A stretch of 64,000 nucleotides of DNA, taken from NCBI GenBank assembly GCA_030077755.1, contig JAQJZZ010000013.1:1488001-1552000 (forward strand), read 5' to 3'. Origin of the DNA: Filosporella fistucella. Lineage: Eukaryota; Ascomycota; Leotiomycetes; Helotiales. How positions within the stretch are numbered: position 1 is the first letter of the stretch; the number at the start of each line of letters is the position of its first letter. The translations under genes were made by a program, and so were the position numbers. Below the pieces are notes generated by a model. That model saw only the letters and a list, made by a program, of their open reading frames with translations. It did not search any database and was not told the origin of the DNA. This document shows, in pieces, positions 1-10,350 of this stretch.

Positions 1-493
1 ATTCTGTAGCGCTTCTAATTGGGTAAGTATTTCTCTCTACTCACTGAACATTACTGACAATCTCAGTTCTTCAATTTCTATCTCGCCTTCTTCACCCCTC
101 TCATCACAGATAAAATCGATTTTGCATACGGCTACGTATTCGCTGGCTGTAATCTTGTTGCTGCACTCCTAATCTACTTCTTCCTCATCGGTATGTCCAA
201 AACTCACCTTCTCATCTCTCTCTAACATCCTCAGAATCAAACGGCAAATCCCTCGAAGAAATCGATACCATGTATCTCCTCCACGTAGCACCGTAAGTCA
301 GCCCCCAAATTTTGAAACTTCACAAGCTGACAAACACAGCCGCAAGAGCAGTGGCTGGGTACCACCCGCTGGTCTCAACTTCCGCGAAGTCAACGAGACA
401 GCTCGCCGCCGCTCAACAGCCCATTCCTCCAAAGGCAGACGTGCTGATGAAACCATGGGTTCAGATGCTTTTTTGGAGAGAGCAGGAAACTAG
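1..493 (+). CDS. Sugar transporter (MFS), 3' end only
   Basis: C-terminal part of a fungal hexose/quinate-type MFS sugar transporter, an integral plasma-membrane protein; the 5' end lies outside the window. Coding exons are 2-22, 67-190, 235-292 and 340-493, with GT-AG introns in frame. The translation shows the family's last two membrane segments, starting near SNWFFNF and continuing through YGYVFAGCN. The hallmark tail ESNGKSLEEIDTMYL follows, then a hydrophilic cytoplasmic tail of about 50 residues. The ESNGK.LEEID motif identifies the family firmly. The substrate cannot be read from this fragment. Confidence 0.88.
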
Positions 494-1157
494 ATTTCGT
501 CCGCCGAGAGATTGAGGTAAATTGTTTATAATTTTAACTCAGCGAATGGAGTTCGGAGAGCTGTATATTATGACGATTGTTCTGTATTAGTAATTCCACA
601 GTATTTTTGACGCTACTATTATTTGCTGTGGAGCCCCGAGAGCCCTTGTGGGAAAAAATCGTGTTGTACGTGACGGTGAGCTAAAATTTAACTTTAGTGA
701 ATACTAACGTCAAGATCGACGGTACAAACCCGAAACTTTATACGTCCCCAAACCATTTATCCCTGCACTTTTCATGATGCTCATGTCATTTGACGCTTCT
801 CTTCCCTTTCTTCTGAAGATCATTGAGTTTATTTCCGCCGTGATGGAGGAGAAGCTAGCTAGGTACCATGCAACATTGTACCTGTACATCGATCTGAGCC
901 GATGTTGGTTTTGTCAGCCAATACCTGGAGACGAGCTCCGAATATTGGTTTGTAAGATTATCTTTAAGTTCGCTTTCGTTCCTCTTAGGAGATTATGAGA
1001 TAAAATTCATGTAGTGATATGGGATACAGATGGGAAAGCAGAAGAAGTACAAATACCCCGCCAATCTACCCCACCTAGCCCCTGCTCCCCCAAACAATTA
1101 TTAGGTTCTCACATCACTTCATACTCGATTTTCAATTCCACATCTAAATCTTTCATA
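494..1157. other. Intergenic region
   Basis: 3' flank of the transporter and 5' flank of the aldo-keto reductase. The short open frames here have no recognisable motif and no convincing splice context. No RNA gene or repeat was seen. Confidence 0.5.
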
Positions 1158-2625
1158 ATGCCTCCCAAGCTCATCTTTGGAGCTGGCGGCATCGGTAAAG
1201 GCAACATCTCTCATGCCTGGACAAACGCAGAAGAAACTTCTTCTCTTCTCGATACTCTCTCTGAGTTGCATATCACACAGCTTGATTCCGCGGCTTCGTA
1301 TCCACCTGGAGCACCATGGGTAACGGAGAGATTATTAGGAGAATCGAAAGCGGTGGAAAAAGGGTTTGTGGTGGATACAAAGATAATGATGGGTGGTGAG
1401 TATTTCAAGTTACTGCCTCACTTCCTGCAATTACCTTCTAAAGAGGGGAGAAATATGGTTGATGAATAGTGAATCGTTTGGCGCTGAAAGAGGCCTGTCA
1501 TGATATGTTAGCTGATTCATGACACAGCCCCTAAAGAAGGAGAACCTGGTCCCTTGTCAGAAGCAGAAATTGATAAAAGCATCAAGAAAAGTCTTGACTT
1601 ACTTGGTGTCAAGAGCGTTAATATCATGTATGCTCACGCACCAGATGCGAAAACACCTATGTTGGAGACTGCGAAAGCATTTGATAAGCATTTTAAAGCT
1701 GGTGTGTTTAAGGAAGTAAGTTTCCTATGTTTTTTTTATTCCTGTTTCTCTTATTTTCAACCCGTTCTGATATTTCTACCAATATCAAATGCTTTCCTCT
1801 TCTGCCTGAGTAGCTTTCTGCAACAAGAAGTGAAACAACACATCTTATGCTTTCATCAATATTTTTGCTTTGAGACCAAAATGAAACTAACATCCCTCCA
1901 GCTAGGTCTCTGCAACTACACCTTCCCACAAATGAACAATTACCTCAATATCTGTAAAGAGCACTCCTTACTTCGACCAACCGTCTGGCAAGGTCACTAT
2001 AACGCCATAGTCCGGAACGGAGAAGAAAAGTTGTTTCCTCTGCTTAGAGAGAATGGCATTAGGATAAATGCTTATGGGTACGTCTTCCTATTTTTCCTTC
2101 TTTCAGTGCTTTGATGGTGTTTTTCTCTCTCTGTTCCCCGGTGGTAGAGAACTGGAAAATATAGTTGAAGTTTAGAATAAGAAAGAGAGAGCTGCTAACA
2201 TATTTCCTCACAGACCACTAGCAGGCGGTTTCCTGACCGGCAAAGTAACCCAACTCCAAAACACCAACCTCGACAACGATCCAACCCTAAAATCAGGCCG
2301 CTGGGCAAACAACAACCTCTCCCTCTACCCCTCAACCTTCCACAAACCCTCTATCCACGCCGCCATGACATCATTCCTTCAAACCTGTTCTACACACTCT
2401 ATTTCCCCTACTGAGGCGTCGTTGAGATGGATTATGTTTCATAGCGCGTTGAGAGAAGGAGATGGGATTATTATCGGGGCGTCGAGGGTGGAGATGTTGA
2501 GGGGGAATGTGGAGGTTTTTGGGAAGGGGAGATTAGGGGAGGGGGAGAAAGAGGTGTTAGAGGCGATTGAGAGGTTGTGGGGGGAGGTTAGGGGGGAGGG
2601 AACCGGGTTTGAATTCCCTGGGTAG
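1158..2625 (+). CDS. Aldo-keto reductase (AKR7-like)
   Basis: NADPH-dependent cytosolic oxidoreductase of the aldo/keto reductase superfamily, closest in pattern to aflatoxin-aldehyde reductase (AKR7) proteins, which reduce reactive aldehydes. Exons are 1158-1395, 1528-1715, 1902-2077 and 2214-2625, encoding 337 residues, normal for the family. The catalytic tetrad is visible: Asp and Tyr in LDSAASYP, Lys in VDTKI and His in IMYAHAPD. The C-terminal IIIGASRVEML matches the family's phosphate-binding segment. I chose the ATG at 1158 because the first strand, PPKLIFGAGGIG, starts directly after it. An in-frame upstream ATG at 1014 would add unrelated sequence. The substrate is unknown. Confidence 0.88.
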
Positions 2626-2939
2626 AAGGGAAAGGTGAGGTTGATGGAGGGCATTTTTGATAGTTAGTTCTTTATAGGTAGAATAAAGTTACTCTTTCAT
2701 CACTAATACACGAAATTTAGCTTAAAATTTTGGGTTTCATATCTCAGTTACTTGATTATATCCTCAGCTTTATACTTGTACAAAGCTAGCCTTTACCCCT
2801 CCACACTCCCAACTATCTGTTTCCTCTCCAACCATTCCATACTCTCTCCCCATTTCCATCCAACCTCCGATTCCTACCCCCTCCATTTCAAAATTCAAAA
2901 TGCCATCCGAACGCCCCCCAAAACCCTCTAATATCCCAC
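2626..2939. other. Convergent 3' region
   Basis: Shared downstream region between the aldo-keto reductase (+) and a small secreted-protein gene (-). A/T-rich, with no further gene seen. Confidence 0.5.
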
Positions 2940-3711
2940 TCACGGATCACAGAAATAGAAAAACTGCTCATCACTACTGTGGAGTGTTCCCTGCGCCGCC
3001 AGCGCCGCAACTGTACTTGTGCTGCTCGTAGCAGCAATACTGACGCTTCCCGCTACTGCTGCGCTACTCGCGGCGCTGTTGCTTGATGAGGGACCGGCTT
3101 TGACTGCTAGTGTGCATTGATCTGGATGATTTTGTTAGTTTTGAACTGCAATAAAGGTATAGCCTCTCTAGCATTTCTCCCTGCGTCTTCAAATTTGAGT
3201 ATCAAAACAGCCATAACCAAACCCTCTCTTCCTTCCTCTCCATCCACCCCCAAACCTTCAAAAACCCAACACAGAAAACAAAAATCCCACTAACCTTGCT
3301 GAGCATCACACTGTCCCACCGTCAACGCCCCTCCATTCTGATTCCCAGCATTCGCAATCTTCGCGCATGCATTATGCTGATTATTACAGCTCCTCGTAGC
3401 CGCGCTCTGGAAATCGGTAAAGGTATCGCTACCGACTGCGAAAGGGCGTGTTGAGTCGCCCGTGGAGGTTACGGCTTCGGCGGAGGCGCCGCCGAGGGAG
3501 GGGGAGAAATTCTGAGGAGATGTTAGTTGGGTTTGAAAGGAGAGATGAGTTTTTGAAGAAGAGGGAGGGAGGAGGGAGAGGAGAGACAAACCAGAAGATT
3601 CACAGAAGATGCGCGAGCATGTAGAAAGCCTGGGAAATCGATTTGGATATCTCCTGCTGCTGCGCTGCCTGCTAAGACACCTGCTCCGAAAACGAGGGTA
3701 TATAACTTCAT
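2940..3711 (-). CDS. Small secreted Cys-containing protein
   Basis: Predicted secreted protein of 172 residues with no known function. Exons on the minus strand are 3711-3592, 3511-3295 and 3121-2940; the joins are phase-consistent and canonical. Residues 1 to about 19 form a signal peptide (MKLYTLVFGAGVLAGSAAA). The middle contains the widespread fungal surface pattern FQSAATRSCNNQHNACA followed by VGQCDAQQDQC, with four cysteines. The C-terminal part is Ser/Ala-rich, like linkers in wall-associated proteins. No GPI signal or catalytic motif is apparent. Probably a conserved wall or extracellular protein. Confidence 0.75.
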
Positions 3712-4700
3712 TTTGCCTTTTCCCTCCTATTTTCGTAATCGATATGTAGTGATCAAATCGAAGTCGCCCACGAAAGAGTGAGAATCAATCAATCCAATTC
3801 AACCTTTCTTCTGCTAGGTATAATTCCCGTTTTCGACCTTGGTGTGAAGCGTTTAATAGAGGCCCAACCGATCAATAGCTCACTCGAAAGGATAACACAA
3901 ATCAGAGGATTCAAATCAATGAATTCAAGGATTCCAACACATGAAAAATAAATAATTGAACAATACAGAAGCAACAATAAAGAACTAAATCCAATCTTCA
4001 ACTTACCTCTTCCGCAGACTTCAGATGATGTCCAGCGCATCTGAAACGACGACCCGTTATCCGAAACGGCGTTGCGACGGGGAGTGTTACGCGCTTGCGA
4101 TATAGCTGGTCCCCTCATTTTGTGTTGGCTTTTTGTAGAAGCGAGCGTTTAAGTCCGGGGAATATTGAAGATTGGAGGTTGGAATTGGGAATTATGTTTT
4201 GTGTGGTGGGGAGGAAGGGTGAAGAAAAGAAAAGATATATTTGGTGTTGGCACCGTTGTGCAGCCGGGCGGGTAGGAAACGGGGTGGCTTAAGGTGGCGC
4301 ATGGAAGAATGCAGGCCGATACTCATCGCTGGTGGGATGCGGATGGTAAGTTAAGGTAGATTGAGGGGCCTTTGGATATGGATTGAATTGAAGAAGAGGT
4401 AGAAGAATATAAGAGGTGGAATATGAAGTCGAAGGGTGCTATAGCTGACCAGCTATACCTAGGTAATTAACACAAAACTCAGTAGCAAAATTAATACCAT
4501 CAAATATGATATACAGAATCAAAAGGTCATGCAAGCTTTTCAAATTAGGTACAATCTAACTCGCCGAGTGGTATCGTCTCTCAACAATCAAAATCCTTCC
4601 ATACAAAGCATCAGCGCCATTCTAATGCAAGATCCCATCCAGAACCATGAAAGATGCGCTATAAAACATTCAAGAAAATAATTAACCCCTAGGTCCCCCG
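3712..4700. other. Intergenic region with a doubtful small gene
   Basis: On the minus strand an ATG at 4118 opens a 37-codon frame ending at a good donor (GTAAGTTGAAG near 4007). The nearest plausible acceptor, near 3818, would add only about four codons before a stop, giving a basic peptide of about 41 residues. It resembles no family I know. It could equally be a 5' leader for the gene starting at 3711. The rest shows nothing. Confidence 0.25.
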
Positions 4701-5525
4701 TTAAAAGTTGGACGACACATTCGCGTTTCGAGCTGGGTTGTGATAATTCTCCAACGTGCTCTGAAATTGATTTGGGGCGCCAGATGGAGCTACGCTGTTC
4801 ATCTCTGTGTTTGGACTGTTTCCGCGATACCCCATTAATCCATCGCTCTCGTCTTCGTTCTTCTTGCGGCCCCAGATTCTCCAGGCTACGATGAAGAGAC
4901 CTCCTAGAACGATGGCTCCTCCGATTCCTACTACGACGCCAATGACTGTGTTCTTGGTCTTTGTGCTCATGCCAGAGGACTTGGCGGTGCCATCTGAGTT
5001 CAATTCGGCGGGGGTGGAGGATGAAGAGGAGGCTGAGGTTTGGGTTGAGGAGAATACGGAGGTGATGACACTGTTGGATACTGTGACAACTGTGGTGATG
5101 ACATCAACAGTTGGAGTAGCAGTAGTTGTTGACTTTGTCTGGGTGGTAGTATCCTTCGAGCTTTCTTTCGTGGTAGTAGATTGCTTTGAAGATGTAGTAG
5201 GAGTTGAGCTGGCGGGAGTGGAGGTAGGAGTAGATGATGGAGCTGGGGTGGTCGAAGTAGGAGTACTGCTTGGAGCAGGAGTTGTAGATGTGGGAGTCGA
5301 AGAAGGAGGAGCACTTGTTGTATCCGCTGGAGTCGATGAAGCCGAAGGAGAGGGGGTAACAGCAGGTGTGTTTGATGCTTGAGCACTCTGACCCGACGAA
5401 TTGGCTTGTTTCCTCACGATATCCCTTCCAAAGATCTTATCCCTTCCAAAGACATTGGCTCCTAACCAACTAGCCTGTACAGCCAGAACGAGTGTGAGTA
5501 TTGAGAAGAATTGCAGGCGCAACAT
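4701..5525 (-). CDS. Mid2-like single-pass Ser/Thr-rich surface protein
   Basis: Type I plasma-membrane protein of 274 residues in one exon. A signal peptide (residues 1 to about 18) precedes a Ser/Thr/Pro-rich stalk (about 45-190). The stalk contains near-perfect repeats of the unit SSTPTSTTPAP and is certain to be heavily O-mannosylated if made. A single membrane helix (NTVIGVVVGIGGAIVLGGLF, about 188-208) follows, then the positively charged stop-transfer WGRKK and a cytoplasmic tail of about 60 residues. This layout matches Mid2/Wsc-type cell-wall stress sensors, but no WSC or Cys-rich head domain is present, so a sensor role is inference. The opposite strand is also open because of the repetitive coding, and is a shadow. 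Confidence 0.8.
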   Translation of the reverse strand: MLRLQFFSILTLVLAVQASWLGANVFGRDKIFGRDIVRKQANSSGQSAQASNTPAVTPSPSASSTPADTTSAPPSSTPTSTTPAPSSTPTSTTPAPSSTPTSTPASSTPTTSSKQSTTTKESSKDTTTQTKSTTTATPTVDVITTVVTVSNSVITSVFSSTQTSASSSSSTPAELNSDGTAKSSGMSTKTKNTVIGVVVGIGGAIVLGGLFIVAWRIWGRKKNEDESDGLMGYRGNSPNTEMNSVAPSGAPNQFQSTLENYHNPARNANVSSNF

Positions 5526-6991
5526 CGTGAAGTTGTTACGTTGTGCGTTGATCGAAAGGAAGAAAAGATCGTATTCGATTCGAAATGACTGGGTTGAGGT
5601 GTTTGTCAGCGATAAATTGGACTCGCGTGGCTATGCTGGCAGTTCGTATGCGGTTGTGGTTGTAAAAGGGAGAAAGAAAGAATTGAGCGAGTGTATTGAA
5701 GAAAGGGCGTTAATAAAGGTGAGAGAAAGAAAAGACGTGGTGTTTGATGATGTGATGATGAATTCCAAGGAGAGGCAAAGAGGGTTGAGTCGATCAAGGG
5801 TGTGCAGTGTCTTTTCAGTTTTCTCGTTTCCACTTCGGCGGCCGAGTTGTCAAGAAACATCGCCCAACTCCGGCAACGGCTAGACCTTTACAGGCCAAGC
5901 TGCACCCTGAAAATAGACCATCAGTTGCATTGACAGGCACCAAAGTGTATTATTCTAAGCACGATGCAGTTAGAGAGCGGCAATTGCCCAAAGCATCATC
6001 AAAGTCTTGACGTGAGATAATTCTCAACGTGCATTATTGCCAGTGTCAACAAATTTTCATATATCATGTCGGGTTTCCATCTGTTTTGTTTTTTCTTTCC
6101 TCACGCAAACTCCTGTCTCGTATCCCCCTCCATCTCACAAATCCATCAGCTGCCATCAAAGAAAGAGAGAGAGAGAAACCAAACATTTCCCCAATCGAGC
6201 CGAAACCTCGTATCCAAAGCCCCATATTCTCTCCTCAGCACCAATCAGCACAGCCTCAAGTGGCACACCAGCACGTATTGAAACCTGAGATTCCATCCGG
6301 ATCGTCCGATGAAGACAAAGAGTTGTGGGTATGTTGATCTGTTTTATGCACGCTGGCTTGGCTGCGAGAGGATTGGAGAGGTGACGTTGAGAAGTGGAAG
6401 GGTGAGGATATACTTGCGTGGATAACTTGTTTTAGAGACGGAGGTAGGTCTGTTTAAGGTAGGGCTTGATGTGCTTGTTTGAGGGGAAAGGGGGATGTGA
6501 AGTCATAGGGAGCTTCTTTCAAGTCTCGCTGTTGCACACGGCCCTTGAACACTCTATCGCACGTGAAAGTATCATGTGATGCCTTCTCTTATGCATTATT
6601 ACTAGTCTCATTCTCTACGTCACGTTTGCGACTTAAGACATTGATATAAGTCATACGTAAGCTCCAATAGTATGCCGTGTACTATGACTGAGCGGAATTC
6701 ACTTCGACTCTGGCAGTATTTTATATTGTGAAGTCTCACGTGTTAAGTGGAGACAACCTCGAAACCAGAAACTTCCTCTCTTAGTGAGAACTTACAGAGT
6801 AAAGATGTCTGCTACTTTGGTTTATTGTAGCTAACTGTGGGTAATATCAAGTATTTCAATTTGCAGGAGCTGTATATGAGTAGTTCAAAGAACAAGCAAA
6901 GGGTAGTATAAAATTACATTTCTTTATACAGCAACATAGAATCCAAAACTAGGCCCAAATCATCCAACTTATAACCCAAGCAATTATATTC
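5526..6991. other. Intergenic region
   Basis: 5' flank of the Mid2-like gene and 3' flank of the gene at 7-8.4 kb. Short pyrimidine-rich open frames on the plus strand (about 6030-6340) lack start context, introns and any family motif. No RNA gene was seen. Confidence 0.45.
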
Positions 6992-8429
6992 TCACGACCG
7001 ATCTCTAGGATGCTGCCAACACCGATGAGCCCCTTTACGTGTAGTGATTATCCTTCGACAAGCTGTCCCACTTCTAGTCATTCCACCACAGGCACGAGTG
7101 CTACCAATATCCTCGTCGTCGGTGTCTGTTGAATCACTACCATCTTCAGGATCGTTATCTTGACCTTTGGTGTTCTTAGTTCTCTTATATTTTCTAGTAG
7201 CAGACCTTTTTCCAGCCTTTTCCCCTGTCCTTTTCTTCTTCTTAGGTGGTTCGTTAATGTCGGTGTCTATTGAATCATGAGGGTCAGCTTCATCATCTTG
7301 ACCTTTGGATTTCTTGGCTTTTTCAGTAGCAGCCTTTTTCACAGTCTTTTTCTTCTTCTTGGGTGGTTCTTCAGGTGTCTCGGTGTCTGTTGTTTCAATA
7401 TCGGTCGGTTCTGAACTGGTAGGATCTGAACTCGTAGTATCTGAACTGGTAGGATCTGAGCTGGTAAGATTTGTTGTGCTAGATCCACCTGGGCCATCAG
7501 GATTATCACCTGGATCTGACCCTCCTGGAGTACCAGCACCAGCACCCGAGTCACCTCCTGGCGGATCTCGAGCATCTTCAGGCTGATTGCTAGAGCCATT
7601 ATCACGGTTTGGATCTGATCCTGGATCTGATGGCGGATCTGACATCGATGCTTCTCTCAATGTCTCCTCCTCCAGGCCATCTAATCCACCAGCATTATCT
7701 TCATCATCTGGAAATGACCCCCTGTTATTGTTAGTCAGATCTTTAAATTCGAGAAAGGACTTACCGGAATGCAGTTCGAATCAAGTCTGTATCAGCTAGT
7801 CCTAGACGACGACCTATAATGGTAATTCTGCGAATGATGTTTGGCCCAGGGAGATCAAATCGGATCGCTTGACGGATGGCTAGCAATCCAGTTTCGACAG
7901 TATCTTGAGTGTTTATCAGTGGCCCTGCATTCAAGAACATTTCAGCTGGAAATACAACATGCCATCCTCTACCAGTCCTATTCTGCGCCACAACTTGTGC
8001 AATAATATCCCTAAAGGCGTCTTGAAAATGTCCCACGGCCTCATCCCGAAGTTCGGCGAGTATAGCCTCAGGGGCAGAGTCAGGAAGACCTTCAGGTCGG
8101 ATAGCTGTTGGCCCTACGGCATAGATGAATAAAAGACTATCATCGCCAGGGGGCCGAATTGAGTAAGCTCGTCCTGCTTCCCCGCCTCGAGGGAGTCGAA
8201 GTTGTAAAGTACCCCGAGCAATCTTTAGGTCCTCATCGTAATAGTCGCCATATGAGTTCTCACGGAGGTCGAAGGTTTCGTGAAAGCCTGCATATGATGG
8301 GACTACTACGGCATCTTCTTCGAGTTCATAATTATCAATGTTTCCCTCAAGAAATCGAAATTCTACGCCATGGCTTTCCTGGCTCTCGAGGATACGTGCG
8401 CTGTCTTCTATGTCTTCAATGTCTGACAT
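6992..8429 (-). CDS. Orphan protein: alpha/beta N-domain, Lys-rich linker, Cys/His tail
   Basis: Not assignable by family. Exons 8429-7765 and 7721-6992 join canonically to give 464 residues; an alternative ATG at 8465 would add 12. Residues about 15-215 alternate hydrophobic strands with helices. The order (GNI near the start, AVVVPSYAGF, a Gly-containing loop, IYAVGPTAI, then helices ending in ITIIGR) resembles a macro-type ADP-ribose-binding fold, but this is weak inference. Residues about 235-420 are low-complexity Ser/Thr/Asp with two imperfect modules, each a PPKKKK-type basic run followed by an acidic GQD segment; the basic runs look like nuclear localisation signals. The last 35 residues form a compact motif, C-x-G-M-T-R-S-G-T-A-C and later C-W-Q-H. 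This matches short Cys/His tails seen on many fungal and viral hypothetical proteins and is probably metal-binding. Confidence 0.6.
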
Positions 8430-9062
8430 GATTGAATGGACAATTTGAATACGTGTATGATTCAAAGATCAGATGCACGTAATTCAAATGCGTATGATAT
8501 CTATTGATTAATTTCTTGGAAACAAAGGCCTTTCTTTGCATTTAGCTTCTGCTATGATCCTTCCGCATGCAGCCTTGAGAATTGACATTTTGATTCCTTG
8601 TATTTGCGGCTTCTTTGAGATCATACTGTATACAAAATCTTTGTAACCACAGGCAATAGAAGGTTGACGTTTGCATCGAGGTCAAGGAAATAAGGCACAT
8701 GAGTCGGCTGAGTACAATAAGAGACTCAATGGCAGAGCGTTTTGCATCCTGATAAGCTCCAATCTTCATAGACCCTTCCACTTTGAAGTGCTGAGTTGAC
8801 TGTGTTCACATGCAGACTAGTGTGATACGAAAGCACGCATTGAGCTTGCCAAGAAAAATATTAAGATACCTAGACTGTAAACGCACTCCCTCATCTGCCA
8901 TCCGTTCATCTAAGGCTGCCGGCCTTGAGGAGGTCCTAGAAGTCGCGGAGCCCCTTTTGACCTGTCACTGGCGATCTGAATTTTGCGAATTCCCGTTTAT
9001 CTCAAGAGCAACAAGATGCTAGGACTTCTCGATCTCCAGCTTTGAAGTGTAACTCTCCTTCT
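8430..9062. other. Intergenic / possible upstream part of pseudogene
   Basis: 5' flank of the gene ending at 8429. From about 8930 the plus strand may be the badly decayed N-terminal half of the GH27 gene described next, but I cannot align it residue by residue. Confidence 0.35.
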
Positions 9063-9650
9063 GATTGTGGCTCCCTGATGTCGACTGTCACTCGGAAGCG
9101 GCAACACGCTATACATACACTGGCTACTCTTCTGTGGTCTCGACGTCGGGTTGCTTTTCACATTTGGCCAATGCCCTGGTATCTCTCGCCCGCCCTATTC
9201 TATTCCAAATCTGCGAATGGAATGTTGATTCTCCATCTGCACCTGTCTGGGAAACCGTTAGCGAATCATAAATGATATATTCCACCCTACCGAACGATAA
9301 CATGAATTCTGAATCAAGCTGTACCTCAAACAAGTTTCGCTGGCCCGGGCAGATGGTAAGACTCAGATATGATGGAGTTGTGGAACAACATTTTCACTCT
9401 ACTTGAGGAACAGACATATTTCTCACTTTAGGCGATATCGAAGAGTCCACTGGCAATTGGGGTTGCGTTGCAAGGCGTCTGTTACTAGTGTCAGTCAAGA
9501 GGGTTTGAATGTTCTCATGAATAAAGATGTGATAGGCTACAACCAGGATAGCTTTGGAGCAGATCCAAGTCTCGAAAACTATGGACGGAAGAAGATTACG
9601 AGGTTTGGGCTGCTCCTCTCCTTGAAGGGAGAACTGCCGTCAACGTAGAA
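9063..9650 (+). pseudogene. GH27 alpha-galactosidase remnant
   Basis: Broken copy of a secreted GH27 alpha-galactosidase, which hydrolyses terminal alpha-galactosides. Translated in pieces, it follows the middle and C-terminal half of the family in correct order. The pieces are a YDNCYS-like segment near 9065, then FSHLANALVSLARPILFQIC followed by EWNVDSP (about 9150-9225), a GN-x-WRI-like segment (9250), FAGPGQM (9345), EEQTYFSL-AISKSPLAIGVAL (9410-9470), LMNKDVIGYNQDSFG (9512-9560) and LWTEEDYEVWAAPLLEGRTA (9580-9640). Frame changes occur between most blocks. TAG stops stand at 9259-9261 and 9429-9431, where family members have tryptophan. No N-terminal signal or catalytic GW.SW region is recognisable. 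Confidence 0.85.
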
Positions 9651-10350
9651 GACAATGCGAGAGACCTGGCATCTTACCTTTATATAGGAGTTAAACATGC
9701 CTCCGTATATTTCTGCAATAATGAAATTGCACTAGCAACTTCGGAGGATACGGAATCAACACAAAGGAATGAGACAATCCGTGTAAAGGTATTTGTGACG
9801 AGAATAAAGTGCCCCTCAGTGGGAAGAGTAGCGAACTTTTTGGCCCTGGTAAGCTGGTAAGGGAGAGGAGGATGAGGGCGTGTTTGGGGTGATGATAAGT
9901 AAGTGGAAGAAGGGATAGAATATCGTTGAGGTTGGAAATAATTGGGAATGAGGGACTGGTTGGAAATGGGGCTGACTTTGTATGGTTGGAGATTTGTGGT
10001 AGTGTGAGTATGTATCGACCAGCTCATTTGTCTCCCTTGAGAGGGGCTTTCAGATTCGATTCATGGTTCGCAGTTTCTTGGAGCAAGCTATGGGATAAGA
10101 CTGTCCCATTTATTCTAGCAATACTTTTGGTAGACATTTTCCCGAAAATCTTCAATAATTCAACTTCAAGATAAAGTCACCAGGTACATTGGCAGTGGGC
10201 CTCACATTGTACGGTGTGCTTGGTCAAAGAATCGGGCATAGAAAAAGTTAGTCATATATCCTAGACAATTAAGCGCACTAGATGTCATTACATTAAATAG
10301 CAGATATCCAAAATTCCTCATCCACTAAAGTTCTTCACAGCTATTCCAAC
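9651..10350. other. Intergenic region
   Basis: Between the decayed galactosidase and the 3' end of the sugar transporter. The first ~130 bases may still be galactosidase-derived. No other gene was seen. Confidence 0.45.

Noticed and set aside
5306..5315. GGAGGAGCAC outside the cluster
   Set aside because: Only the variant 10-mer, inside coding sequence of the Mid2-like gene; treated as a chance match.
4807..5382. Long plus-strand open frame opposite the Mid2-like gene
   Set aside because: Val/Glu-rich antisense shadow of a Ser/Thr/Pro repeat-coding exon; no start context or homologous pattern.
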